64,000 nt of DNA from Corynebacterium sp. UBA2622 (lineage in GTDB: Bacteria > Actinomycetota > Actinomycetes > Mycobacteriales > Mycobacteriaceae). The position numbers and the translations under genes were made by a program. Where the stretch lies: contig NZ_DDJO01000002.1 in NCBI RefSeq assembly GCF_002339505.1, positions 6,125-70,124 of the forward strand. Reading direction: 5' to 3'. A model generated the notes under the pieces. The model did not search any database. It had not been told where the DNA came from and saw nothing but the letters and a program-made list of their open reading frames with translations. Shown piece after piece: positions 44,418 to 52,696 of this stretch; position 1 is the first letter of the stretch, and each line of letters begins with the position of its first letter.

Positions 44418-45464
44418 TCACACCAGCGGCGTCTCCACCTCGAGCGCCGGGTTTGCCGCGGCATCCATCGCGGAGGGCCGCGCTCCCTCGTGGATGAGCT
44501 GCGCGGCCAAGGCGGCAATCATCACCCCGTTGTCGGTGCACAGCGCGAACCGGGGCACCCGCAGCTCGATGCCCCGTTCGGCGCACCGCTGCCCGGCGAG
44601 CTCGCGCAGCCGCGCGTTGGCGGCTACTCCCCCGCCGAGCAGCAGCGTCGTGGCCCCGGTGTCCTCGCAGGCCATGACGGCCTTGGCGGTGAGGACATCG
44701 CACACCGCCTCCTGGAAGGAAGCGCACACGTCCTCCACCGAGATCACGCGCCCCTCGCGCTCGGCTGCCTCCACGTAGCGCGCCACGGCGGTTTTCAGCC
44801 CCGAGAAGGAGAAGTCGTACCGGTGCGCACCCCGCAGGTCGGCGGCCTTGCTCAGACCGCGCGGGAAGGGAATCGCGTCCCGGTTTCCGCGCGCGGCAAG
44901 CTTGTCGACGACCGGCCCGCCCGGGTACCCCAGCCCGAGCAGACGGGAGACCTTGTCGTACGCCTCACCGGCGGCGTCATCGAGGGTGGAGCCCAGCTCC
45001 CGCATCGGCCTGCCCACCGCCTCGACCTCGAGAAGCTGGGTGTGCCCGCCGGAGACGAGGAGGGCCACCGAATGCGGCAGCTCATCCGCGCCGTCGAGGT
45101 TGGCCACCGCGACGTGCCCGCCGAGGTGGTTGACCCCGTAGAAGGGAACCCCCCACCCCGCGGCGTAAGCCTTGGCAGCGGACGCCCCGACGAGCAGGGC
45201 ACCGGCGAGGCCGGGACCGACCGTGGCGGCGACGGCATCGGGTGCGGCGATCCCGGCCTCCCGCAGAGCCGCGGCCATGACCTGCGGCATGGCCTCGAGG
45301 TGGGCGCGCGAGGCGATCTCGGGCACGACCCCGCCGAAGCGCGCGTGCTCGCGCATGGACGAGGCCACCTGGTCCGCGAGGACCCGCATTGAACCGTCCT
45401 CACCGAGTTCGATGATGCCCACGCCGGTTTCGTCGCACGAGGACTCGATGCCGAGGATGATCAT
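44418..45464 (-). CDS. tsaD: tRNA N6-threonylcarbamoyladenosine synthesis protein TsaD
   Basis: A 348-residue ASKHA-fold enzyme that transfers threonylcarbamoyl to A37 of ANN-decoding tRNAs, with TsaB and TsaE. It begins ILGIESSCDETGVGI; the metal site is in GVNHLGGHVAVA, and ALLVSGGHTQL and LLGGGVAANARLRE line the nucleotide pocket. It overlaps rimI by 4 nt, and the order tsaE-tsaB-rimI-tsaD is shared with mycobacteria (Rv3422c-Rv3419c). Confidence 0.96.
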   Translation of the reverse strand: MIILGIESSCDETGVGIIELGEDGSMRVLADQVASSMREHARFGGVVPEIASRAHLEAMPQVMAAALREAGIAAPDAVAATVGPGLAGALLVGASAAKAYAAGWGVPFYGVNHLGGHVAVANLDGADELPHSVALLVSGGHTQLLEVEAVGRPMRELGSTLDDAAGEAYDKVSRLLGLGYPGGPVVDKLAARGNRDAIPFPRGLSKAADLRGAHRYDFSFSGLKTAVARYVEAAEREGRVISVEDVCASFQEAVCDVLTAKAVMACEDTGATTLLLGGGVAANARLRELAGQRCAERGIELRVPRFALCTDNGVMIAALAAQLIHEGARPSAMDAAANPALEVETPLV

Positions 45465-45964
45465 TGCGTGCCCCTTTCGCTCCGGCGGTGGCGCATCATG
45501 GAAAACGCGTCCGCCCCGGAGGGCTGGTAGTAGTTCTTGCGCACCGCCAGGGTGAAAAACCCGTAGCTCTCGTACATCGACAGCGCGGGCGTGTTGTCCG
45601 TGCGGACCTCCAGGAACATCGGCCCATCCAGGAGATCGGCGGTGTGTACGAGCTGGTCCATGAGGACGCGTCCGATGCCGCGGCCCTGGTAGGCGGGATC
45701 GACGCCGATGGTGTGGACCTCGAACTCGGGGTCGTCGCGGGGGCCGAGCATTGCCAGGCCAGCGTAACCCATGAGGCGCTCACCCTCCGCACCGTCCGCC
45801 GCATCCGAACCGTCGGTCTCGAAGGCGCCCACGTAGAAGGTGTAGGGCTGGGCGAACTCGGCGACGAAGACATCGCGCGACCACGGGTTGTCACCCGCGA
45901 AGAGGACCTGCTCGATCTCCGCGACGCGCTCCGCGTCCCCCCGCCGCAGCTCGCGCAGCCTCAT
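45461..45964 (-). CDS. rimI: ribosomal protein S18 alanine N-acetyltransferase (RimI-like)
   Basis: A 167-residue GNAT acetyltransferase expected to acetylate protein N-termini using acetyl-CoA. The acetyl-CoA loop is VDPAYQGRGIGRVLMDQ, and EVRTDNTPALSMYESYGF is the usual RimI C-terminal block. It overlaps tsaB and tsaD by 4 nt each. The N-terminus (MRLRELRRGDAERVAEIE) is normal for the family. Confidence 0.9.
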   Translation of the reverse strand: MRLRELRRGDAERVAEIEQVLFAGDNPWSRDVFVAEFAQPYTFYVGAFETDGSDAADGAEGERLMGYAGLAMLGPRDDPEFEVHTIGVDPAYQGRGIGRVLMDQLVHTADLLDGPMFLEVRTDNTPALSMYESYGFFTLAVRKNYYQPSGADAFSMMRHRRSERGTQ

Positions 45965-46638
45965 CGCCGCTCCCCAAGGCTGTCGACGTCCACATCGGGG
46001 ATGGCCGGCGACTTCGCCCTGGCGGCGGGCGGAACGGCATCGGGGCGGCGCAGATAATGCGGAACGAGCGGCTCCGGGTCCCAGTCCAGATCGGCCGCCG
46101 CCACCAGGCCGGCGGCGCGGGGTGGCGCGTAGGTTGTGGACCGCGCCCCCACCCCCACGGAGCCGGCGAGCTCCGGCGGAACGCTGAGCACCTCCACGTC
46201 ACCGTCGAAGGGTATCGCACCCGGGGCGCATACCCCGGGCCCGTCGACACGCGCGCCGTCCGCGTAACTCGCCCAGTAGACCTCGCGGCGCCGCGCGTCG
46301 GTGACGACGAGGGCGGAGGGGGCGTCGAGAAGCGCCGCCGCGGCGTCATGGGTGACAACGCCGTGGACGGGAACCCCGAGCGCCTGGCCCAGGGCCGAGG
46401 CTGTGGCCATGCCAACGCGGAGCCCGGTGAAGGGGCCGGGGCCGCAGCCCACGACGATGGTGTCGATGTCGGGGTACGCCAGGCCAGCGTCGTCGAGAAG
46501 CCTCGTGACCGTCGGCACGAGCTCCTCGTTGTGGTTGCGGGTGCGGGTGAGCGCCTCCGCGAGCGTGCGGCCCGTCGTGGTGTCGACCACGCCCGCGATC
46601 AGGTCCGAAGTGGCCGTATCGAGGGCGAGGGCGATCAC
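45961..46638 (-). CDS. tsaB: tRNA threonylcarbamoyladenosine biosynthesis protein TsaB
   Basis: A 225-residue ASKHA-fold partner that stabilises TsaD. It starts IALALDTATSDLIAGVV and has IVVGCGPGPFTGLRVGMATA, the TsaB hallmark. It lacks the metal-binding His pair of TsaD, as expected. It overlaps both neighbours by 4 nt (ATGA/GTGA), so the t6A genes are tightly coupled. Confidence 0.94.
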   Translation of the reverse strand: MIALALDTATSDLIAGVVDTTTGRTLAEALTRTRNHNEELVPTVTRLLDDAGLAYPDIDTIVVGCGPGPFTGLRVGMATASALGQALGVPVHGVVTHDAAAALLDAPSALVVTDARRREVYWASYADGARVDGPGVCAPGAIPFDGDVEVLSVPPELAGSVGVGARSTTYAPPRAAGLVAAADLDWDPEPLVPHYLRRPDAVPPAARAKSPAIPDVDVDSLGERR

Positions 46639-47141
46639 TGCGCGTTCGCCCCCAGGGTCCAGGTGGAATTGTCCATGTAGAACGGCAGCGGGGCGTTCAG
46701 CGGGTACGGCTGGTTCATCGGCATGGTGCAGATGTTCACGCCGGCGAGATCGACGCGGTCGAGCCCCACATCCGTGCCCTGGGCGGGGAGCAGAACCATG
46801 TAGCCGTACTTGCCGGTGAGGTTGACGTCCGCCTCGTTGATTCCGAGCTGCTCGATCTTGTCCTTGGACAGGGCCTCAGGCTCGTTGGGGCACAGCGTGA
46901 TGTAACCGGCGTACTTGTCGGTGTCGTAGACCCGGGACGGGTCAACGAGCTGGCCGACCATCGCGTCACCCTCGCCGGGAGTGCTGTTCTGCAGGGTCTG
47001 CTGCAGCGAATTCGTGTGTCCGGACTGGGCGCCGTTGGTGGCGCGCGACATGGGGATGGCGATGAGGGCGGCGAGGACGATCAGCCACAGCACGACGGCC
47101 GTGATGATCCAGCGACGGTACTTCTGGTTCAGCTTCAACAT
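46635..47141 (-). CDS. hypothetical single-pass membrane protein
   Basis: A 168-residue protein that I do not recognise. A positively charged N-terminus (LKLNQKYRRW) precedes one transmembrane helix at about 11-31, and the rest is extracytoplasmic with two Cys (C~88 and C~144) that could form a disulfide. The frame extends upstream, but the ATG at 47141 follows a -10 box (TAGGCT) by 8 nt. It sits between tsaE and tsaB and may be co-transcribed with tsaB. Confidence 0.7.
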   Translation of the reverse strand: MLKLNQKYRRWIITAVVLWLIVLAALIAIPMSRATNGAQSGHTNSLQQTLQNSTPGEGDAMVGQLVDPSRVYDTDKYAGYITLCPNEPEALSKDKIEQLGINEADVNLTGKYGYMVLLPAQGTDVGLDRVDLAGVNICTMPMNQPYPLNAPLPFYMDNSTWTLGANAQ

Positions 47142-47149
47142 GGTTGTTA

Positions 47150-47155
47150 AGCCTA
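47150..47155 (-). promoter_or_regulatory. -10 box before the single-pass membrane protein gene
   Basis: TAGGCT on the minus strand ends 8 nt before the ATG, giving a probable leaderless start for the tsaB-rimI-tsaD unit. Confidence 0.4.
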
Positions 47156-47212
47156 CATCCCGCTCCGGACAGCGCTGCCCGGGGCGTTTTCGCGTGCCGT
47201 CGGCCGGGGCGG

Positions 47213-47704
47213 TTAACGCTCCACCAGCTCCCAGGAGATGATGCGCCCCTCGGATTCGGGGTCCTCCTCCACCATCGTCGTGCGGTCCAGGGCGACCAGA
47301 AGGTAGGAACCGGTGATCTGCTCGACGAGCCCACCGCCCCACTCGGCAACGACAACCGCGTCCATGAGCTCCGTGTCCAGGTCCAGGGCGTCGAGCTCAC
47401 CGAGCGGGTCGCCGGAGGAGCCCTCGCCGATGAGACGGTAGGCGTCGACGTGGACGAGCGCCGGACCGCCGGCGGACGGGCGGTGCTCGCGGGCGATGAC
47501 GAACGTCGGGCTGGTCACCCGCCCGGTGACCCGCATACCTGCGGCGATGCCCTGGGTGAACGTGGTCTTCCCGGCCCCGAGGGGGCCGTCGAGGATGACC
47601 ACGTCACCCGCCTCGAGGCACTCCCCCAGCTCGCACCCCAGCTGCGTCGTGTCGGCGGCGGTGGCGCACACCCGCTCTCCCGCGCGGGGAAATCCTGTCT
47701 TCAC
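47213..47704 (-). CDS. tsaE: tRNA threonylcarbamoyladenosine biosynthesis ATPase TsaE
   Basis: A 163-residue P-loop ATPase that drives the TsaBD cycle. Walker A is GPLGAGKTTFTQG; TSPTFVIAREH follows it, and VVVAEWGGGL is the C-terminal motif. The GTG start overlaps the alr stop by 4 nt (GTGA), which decides the start over longer upstream options. Confidence 0.94.
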   Translation of the reverse strand: MKTGFPRAGERVCATAADTTQLGCELGECLEAGDVVILDGPLGAGKTTFTQGIAAGMRVTGRVTSPTFVIAREHRPSAGGPALVHVDAYRLIGEGSSGDPLGELDALDLDTELMDAVVVAEWGGGLVEQITGSYLLVALDRTTMVEEDPESEGRIISWELVER

Positions 47705-48777
47705 TTCTCCTCCCCCACGTAGGTGCGCACCGTGCGCCCCGCCGGTGAGCACACGACTTCGTAGTTGATGGTGCCGGCGCGGCGGGCGAGCTCGGTGGCG
47801 CTCATTCCGCCCTCGCCGAAAACAACGGCCTCGTCTCCGGCCCGCACACCGGCGGGGTTGCCCCCGAGCCACACGATGAACTGGTCCATGCACACCCGCC
47901 CCACCTGGGGGTACAGCCGGCCGCCGATGCCCGCCTCAAGGTGGCCCTGCCAGGAGCGGGACACCCCGTCGGCGTAACCCGCCGAGATCACCGCTGTGTA
48001 CCCGTCCGACGGCGCGCTCCAGGTCAGGCCGTAGCTCACACCCTCCCCCCGGCTCACCTTCTTCACGGAGAGAACGGTCGCCACCCACGTCATCGCCGGG
48101 CGCAGGCCGTGGTCCGCGCCGTCGACGGGCTCCAGGCCGTAGAGGCTCACCCCGCCCCGGACCTGATCAAACAGGAGATCCGGCCGCGTGAACGCCGTCG
48201 GGGAGTTTGCGATGTGGTTGCGCCGCACGTCTAACCCGTGGGAGCGCGCCACCCCGATCGCCCGGCGGAACGCATCGGCCTGTACGTCGTTGTACCCCGA
48301 CCCGGGCACGTCGGCGCATGCCATGTGGCTCATCAACCCCGTGACGTTCAGCCCGGCGCGCGCCGCCAGCCCGAATGCCTCGTCCCAGTCCTCTTCGTCG
48401 ATGCCGGCGCGGTTCATGCCCGTGTCCACCTTGAGGGTGACCGGGACGGTGGTGCGGGCGTCGATTAGCGAGCGGATGTGATCGATGCTGGGCGCCGCCA
48501 CCTCCACACCCTCGGGGGGCTCCTGGCCGGGGGCCCACAGCCAGGCGAGAACCGGGAGCTCGGTCAGGTCGCGCACGGTGGCCGCCTCGTCGAAGGTGGC
48601 CACCCCGAAGGCGTCGGCACCCGCGGCCTCCATGGCGGGCACCGTGCGCGCGACGCCGTGGTTGTAGGCGCCCGCCTTGACGACGCACATCAGCCGCGCC
48701 CCGCCCACCAGCGACTTCATGACTCGCGTGTTGTGGGCGATGGCCCCGAGGTCGATACGGGCGGCAAGCAAAGACAT
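47701..48777 (-). CDS. alr: alanine racemase
   Basis: A 358-residue fold-type III PLP enzyme that makes D-alanine for peptidoglycan. The PLP lysine is K34 in VVKAGAYNHG; the catalytic Tyr is in GEGVSYGLTW, about residue 255. The C-terminal beta domain has GRVCMDQF. The ATG at 48777 follows a -10 box by 7 nt. The gene is coupled to tsaE, an order also seen in mycobacteria. Confidence 0.95.
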   Translation of the reverse strand: MSLLAARIDLGAIAHNTRVMKSLVGGARLMCVVKAGAYNHGVARTVPAMEAAGADAFGVATFDEAATVRDLTELPVLAWLWAPGQEPPEGVEVAAPSIDHIRSLIDARTTVPVTLKVDTGMNRAGIDEEDWDEAFGLAARAGLNVTGLMSHMACADVPGSGYNDVQADAFRRAIGVARSHGLDVRRNHIANSPTAFTRPDLLFDQVRGGVSLYGLEPVDGADHGLRPAMTWVATVLSVKKVSRGEGVSYGLTWSAPSDGYTAVISAGYADGVSRSWQGHLEAGIGGRLYPQVGRVCMDQFIVWLGGNPAGVRAGDEAVVFGEGGMSATELARRAGTINYEVVCSPAGRTVRTYVGEEK

Positions 48778-48784
48778 GCCCTCC

Positions 48785-48790
48785 ACCCTA
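48785..48790 (-). promoter_or_regulatory. alr -10 box, leaderless start
   Basis: TAGGGT ends 7 nt before the ATG. Its TAG is also the stop codon of the upstream membrane-protein gene. Confidence 0.45.
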
Positions 48791-49459
48791 AAACACGTGC
48801 AGTGCACCGAGGAGAATCAGGAGTAATGAGACGGCCCACGTGGCCGCCAACGTCACAGGCTGCGGGTTGGCGCGGGCGCGCTCAAAGGCCCGGCCGGCCG
48901 CGCTGTCCGGCCTCGCCCGCACCCGGGCGACCAGCAGCGCGCAGAGCGTGGGGAGGCTCAGGGCCACCGTGGCGTAGAGGAGCAGCGAGGTGTAGCGCAC
49001 CGAGGGTGCGATCCCCGCCGCGGAGAGCAGGGCGAGGCCGCCGTAGAAGGGCACGGAGGTGGCGGATTGGATCACGCCGAGGATGAACCCGGTGAGCACC
49101 GTCAGCGGGTTGGGGGTGCGCAGGGGGCGCATGATTCTCTCGATCAACCCGGAGTTGTCCCCGCCCCGCAGCGCCAGCAGACCGGTGAGCACGCCCACCG
49201 CAATGAGGAGGATGCCGAAGACCGGACCCTCCACAAAATCGCGCACAACCGGGCCGAGGCCGTCGAAGATGACCAGCATGAGCAGCGCCAGGCTCGCCAC
49301 ACCCAGCCAGTCGCCGGCGATAAGAAGCGCGGTGATGGGCGCATAGCGACTCCGGGCGGTTGCGGTGCGCCGCGGCGTGCCGATGCCCACCGCCACGATC
49401 ACCCCGATGAGGAGGAGGTTGACGGAGTCGACGAACGCGAACGACAGCGCGGAGAGCAC
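48788..49459 (-). CDS. GAP/SfLAP-family membrane protein
   Basis: A 223-residue protein with about six helices. It resembles the GAP (Sap, sulfolipid-addressing protein) family, which has a LysE-like layout and is implicated in lipid or small-molecule export in mycobacteria. The conserved segments are NLLLIGVIVAVGI at the N-terminus, GDWLGVASLALLML and FILGVIQSATSVPFYGGLALL. The substrate cannot be inferred. The GTG start lies 9 nt after the glmS stop codon. Confidence 0.7.
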   Translation of the reverse strand: MLSALSFAFVDSVNLLLIGVIVAVGIGTPRRTATARSRYAPITALLIAGDWLGVASLALLMLVIFDGLGPVVRDFVEGPVFGILLIAVGVLTGLLALRGGDNSGLIERIMRPLRTPNPLTVLTGFILGVIQSATSVPFYGGLALLSAAGIAPSVRYTSLLLYATVALSLPTLCALLVARVRARPDSAAGRAFERARANPQPVTLAATWAVSLLLILLGALHVF

Positions 49460-49468
49460 AGGGCCCCG

Positions 49469-51331
49469 CTACTCGACGGTGACCGACTTGGCCAGGTTGC
49501 GCGGCTTGTCGATGTCCTCGTTGCCGTTCTCGCGGGCGATGTCGGCGGAGAGGAACTGCAGCGGGACCGTGGCCAGGAGTGGCTGCATGATCGTCGGCGT
49601 CTGCGGGATGCGGATGAGCCAGTTGGCGAAGGGCTCTACGGCGGTGTCACCCTCCTCCGCGATCACGATCGTCTTCGCTCCGCGGGCGCGGATCTCCTGG
49701 ATGTTGGAGACGATCTTCGAGTGCAGCTGGGACACCCCGCGCGGGCTCGGAACGATGACGACGACGGGCAGGTCATCCTCGATCAGCGCGATCGGGCCGT
49801 GCTTGAGCTCCCCGGCAGGGAAGCCCTCGGCGTGGATGTAGGCCAGCTCCTTGAGCTTCAGCGCGCCCTCGAGGGCGATCGGGTACCCGACGCCACGGCC
49901 GAGGAAGAGCATCGTCTTCACCGCACCCAGAGTCGCTGAGATCTGGTTGACCTGGTCCTTGACGTTGAGGACCTCCTCGATCTTGCCCGGGATGGACTCG
50001 AGCTCCTCCCAGATCTGGCGGATCTCGTCCGGGTACTTCGTGCCCTTCGCCTGGGCGAGCGCCAGCCCGACGATGTAGTTCGCCGCAACCTGGGCGAGGA
50101 AGGCCTTCGTGGAGGCCACACCGATTTCGGGGCCGGCGTGGGTGTAGAGCACGGCGTCGGACTCGCGCGGGATCTGCGAACCGTTGGTGTTGCATACGGC
50201 GAGAACCTTCGCGCCCTGAGTCTTGGCGTGGCGCACCGCCTCGAGGGTGTCCGCGGTCTCCCCGGACTGGGAGATGGCGAGAACGAGGGTGCGCTCGTCG
50301 AGGATCGGATCGCGGTAGCGGAACTCGGAGGCCACCTCGATCTGCACCGGGATGCGTACCCAGTGCTCGATGGCGTACTTCGCGGCCAGCCCGGAGTGGT
50401 AGGCGGAACCGCAGGCGACCACGAAGACCTGGTCGAAGGACTTCAGGTCGTCGTTGGTGAGGTTCGATTCGTCCAGGGTGACGCACTCGCCGTCCCAGTG
50501 GCCCGCGAGGGTGTCACGCACCGCGGCGGGCTGCTCGAAGATCTCCTTCATCATGAAGGAATCGAAGCCGCCCTTCTCCGCCGCCTCGAGGTCCCAGTCG
50601 ATGGTAAAGGGCTTGCCCTCACCGGGAGTCCCGTCGAAGTTGAGGATCTCGTAGTCGTCCTTGTTGATGATCACCACCGAGTCGTGGCCCAGCTCCACCG
50701 CGTTCTTCGTGTGCTCGATGAAGGCCGCGACGTCCGAGCCGAGGAACATCTCGCCCTCGCCCACACCCACCATCAGCGGGGTGGACCGTCGCGCCGCAAT
50801 GATCTCGCCGGGGTGGTCGGCGTGCATGAACAGCAGGGTGAACGCGCCTTCGAGGCGGTTGAGCACCTTCAACGCCGACGCGCGGAAGTCTCCGGCGGTT
50901 TCTCCGCTGTTGTACGCGAGCGCCAGCAGGTGCGCCGCCGTCTCGGAGTCGGTGCCGGAGGTGAACCGGATGCCCTCGCGCTCAATCTCGGAGCGCAGGG
51001 GACCGAAGTTCTCGATGATCCCGTTGTGCACGATCGCGACCTTGCCGTCGTAGGAGACGTGCGGGTGCGCGTTCTCGTCCGTCGGCCGGCCGTGGGTGGC
51101 CCAGCGGGTGTGCCCGATTGCGGTGCGGCCGGTCAGGGTGTCCCGCCCGACCTCCGCGATTTTGTCGTCGAGGTTGGCAAGCTTGCCCGCACGCTTGACG
51201 ACGGCAAACCCACCGTCGTGGGCGACAGCGATACCAGCGGAATCGTAACCGCGGTACTCCATCCGGCGCAGGGCCTCAAGCGCAATGTCCAGCGACTCAC
51301 GCTGGCCTACATATCCCACGATTCCACACAT
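49469..51331 (-). CDS. glmS: glutamine-fructose-6-phosphate aminotransferase (isomerising)
   Basis: A 620-residue enzyme that makes glucosamine-6-phosphate, the first step to UDP-GlcNAc. The nucleophile of the glutaminase domain is the Cys after the initiator Met (MCGIVGYVG), with GHTRWATHG following. Two SIS domains bind the sugar phosphate (ACGSAYHSGL and ISQSGETADT). It ends KPRNLAKSVTVE. The ATG at 51331 follows a -10 box by 7 nt, so no leader exists and no glmS ribozyme is possible there. Confidence 0.96.
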   Translation of the reverse strand: MCGIVGYVGQRESLDIALEALRRMEYRGYDSAGIAVAHDGGFAVVKRAGKLANLDDKIAEVGRDTLTGRTAIGHTRWATHGRPTDENAHPHVSYDGKVAIVHNGIIENFGPLRSEIEREGIRFTSGTDSETAAHLLALAYNSGETAGDFRASALKVLNRLEGAFTLLFMHADHPGEIIAARRSTPLMVGVGEGEMFLGSDVAAFIEHTKNAVELGHDSVVIINKDDYEILNFDGTPGEGKPFTIDWDLEAAEKGGFDSFMMKEIFEQPAAVRDTLAGHWDGECVTLDESNLTNDDLKSFDQVFVVACGSAYHSGLAAKYAIEHWVRIPVQIEVASEFRYRDPILDERTLVLAISQSGETADTLEAVRHAKTQGAKVLAVCNTNGSQIPRESDAVLYTHAGPEIGVASTKAFLAQVAANYIVGLALAQAKGTKYPDEIRQIWEELESIPGKIEEVLNVKDQVNQISATLGAVKTMLFLGRGVGYPIALEGALKLKELAYIHAEGFPAGELKHGPIALIEDDLPVVVIVPSPRGVSQLHSKIVSNIQEIRARGAKTIVIAEEGDTAVEPFANWLIRIPQTPTIMQPLLATVPLQFLSADIARENGNEDIDKPRNLAKSVTVE

Positions 51332-51338
51332 AAGCGAC

Positions 51339-51344
51339 AGGATA
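51339..51344 (-). promoter_or_regulatory. glmS -10 box, leaderless start
   Basis: TATCCT on the minus strand, then 7 nt, then the ATG. Confidence 0.55.
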
Positions 51345-51453
51345 ATGCACCGCGAGCCACAGCCGGCAACCCGCTCCGCGCCCCGCCGGGAGGGCCCCGG
51401 GCAGGTTCGGTTCCGCCGGGGCCCCGTACGCCCTTTGCGCGGGCCTTTTCGAG

Positions 51454-51459
51454 TATTCT
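51454..51459 (+). promoter_or_regulatory. -10 box of the hydrolase-like gene, leaderless start
   Basis: TATTCT ends 7 nt before the GTG at 51467. Confidence 0.55.
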
Positions 51460-51466
51460 GGGGGCC

Positions 51467-52321
51467 GTGTCTGCGAACCTGAAGAAATTGTCCGACCTCT
51501 CCCAGCGGGGTCCCCACCGTGTGCTAGAGGGCGACCTGGGATACACCGGCCTGCCGGGCAAGGTGTACGCGCCGGCCGAGGGCCACAACCTGCCGGCGGT
51601 TGCTTTCGGCCACGACTGGATGCGCGGTGTGGCCGAGTACCGGGACACGCTGCGCCACCTGGCCAGCTGGGGCATCGTTGCAGCTGCCCCGGAAACGGAG
51701 ACGGGCTTCAGCCCCGACCACGCCGGTTTTTCCGCCGACCTGGAGACCACCCTGCAAATCCTCGCGGGGGTGCGCCTGGGCAACGGCAACATCACCGTCT
51801 CTCCCGGCAAGCTCGGTCTCGCCGGGCACGGCATGGGCGGAGGCGCGGCGGTTCTGGCCGCGGTAAACAACGCAAAGCTCGCAGCTGTCGCTGCCGTGTA
51901 CCCCGCCGCGACAGCCCCCTCCTCCGTGGAGGCGGCCCGCAACCTGTTTGCTCCCGGCATGATTATCGGCCCGGACAGTGACAGCGACGCCATCTTCGAT
52001 CCCGGCAACCCCGCGGCACTGGCCTACAACTGGGCGGGCGACGTCGTCTACCGCGTGGTCAAGAAAGGCAACCAGCAGAGCTTCGCCGAGGACGGGTTGC
52101 AGAAGCGCCTGATGGGGCTAGGCACCCCGAAGAGGAAGATCCAGACCACCGTGCGCGGCCTTCTCACCGGTTACTTCCTCCACGAGCTCGCGGGAGAGAA
52201 GAAGTTCTCCGGTTTCTCCGACCCGGAGGCCAGTGGAAAGAGCGTGAGCTCGCTGGCGGGCGAGAAACTCGCCTCGCGGGCGGGGTTGCACTCCGCTGGA
52301 ATGGCACTGCCCCTCCTGTAG
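51467..52321 (+). CDS. alpha/beta-hydrolase-fold protein lacking the nucleophile serine
   Basis: A 284-residue protein of the dienelactone-hydrolase/chlorophyllase-like fold, in the position of Rv3438. The fold markers are intact (PAVAFGHDWMRGVAEYRD and GHGMGGGAAVLAAVN). The nucleophile elbow reads GHGMGG where catalytic members have GHSMGG, so the active serine is replaced by glycine. That suggests a non-catalytic, binding or structural role. The GTG start fits a leaderless mRNA divergent from glmS. A Rho-independent terminator follows. Confidence 0.8.
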   Translation: MSANLKKLSDLSQRGPHRVLEGDLGYTGLPGKVYAPAEGHNLPAVAFGHDWMRGVAEYRDTLRHLASWGIVAAAPETETGFSPDHAGFSADLETTLQILAGVRLGNGNITVSPGKLGLAGHGMGGGAAVLAAVNNAKLAAVAAVYPAATAPSSVEAARNLFAPGMIIGPDSDSDAIFDPGNPAALAYNWAGDVVYRVVKKGNQQSFAEDGLQKRLMGLGTPKRKIQTTVRGLLTGYFLHELAGEKKFSGFSDPEASGKSVSSLAGEKLASRAGLHSAGMALPLL

Positions 52322-52370
52322 CCCGCCCCGCTGCCGCGGGGTGATGCGGGGCATCATCGGCTGCCCCCGG

Positions 52371-52403
52371 AACCCGCCCGGTCCTCTTGCCGGGCGGGTT
52401 TTT
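52371..52403 (+). terminator. Rho-independent terminator
   Basis: AACCCGCCCGG (52371-52381) and CCGGGCGGGTT (52390-52400) form an 11-bp stem followed by TTTTT ending at 52403. It ends the hydrolase-like gene. Confidence 0.88.
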
Positions 52404-52450
52404 CGGCGCCAGCGCCCGCGGCGCATCCCGGCGGTGCCAGCTCGTCTCTG

Positions 52451-52696
52451 CTACTCCGCCTCGGTGCGCTCATCCCGCTGGAGGACCCCCTGAACCCGTC
52501 CTCCCCGGCGCGGGGGCCGGTAGGCGCCCCGCGGCACGTCGTTGACGGGTCGGCGTAGGTTCAGCTCACGGACCATCTGCTGGTGGCGGCCAGCCTGCTC
52601 CATCTTGCGGTGGGCCTCATTGATCGCAGCCTCGAAATCCATCATGCGTTTGGCGGTGCGCAGCTTGTACTGCTCGGCAAACTCGAGGAAGTCCAT
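52451..52696 (-). CDS. hypothetical small basic protein
   Basis: An 81-residue protein with a helical N-terminal half (FLEFAEQYKLRTAKRMMDF, EAAINEAHRKMEQAGR) and a basic, proline-rich C-terminal half (RGAYRPPRRGGRVQG). I do not recognise it. The ATG at 52696 overlaps the upstream stop as TAATG and has AGGTGG at good spacing; an ATG two codons earlier also exists. It is the last gene of a three-gene cassette near the type VII secretion locus. Confidence 0.6.
   Translation of the reverse strand: MDFLEFAEQYKLRTAKRMMDFEAAINEAHRKMEQAGRHQQMVRELNLRRPVNDVPRGAYRPPRRGGRVQGVLQRDERTEAE

Noticed and set aside
51332..51466. glmS ribozyme upstream of glmS
   Set aside because: The -10 box lies 7 nt before the start, leaving no room for a leader RNA, and the ribozyme is not typical of this group.
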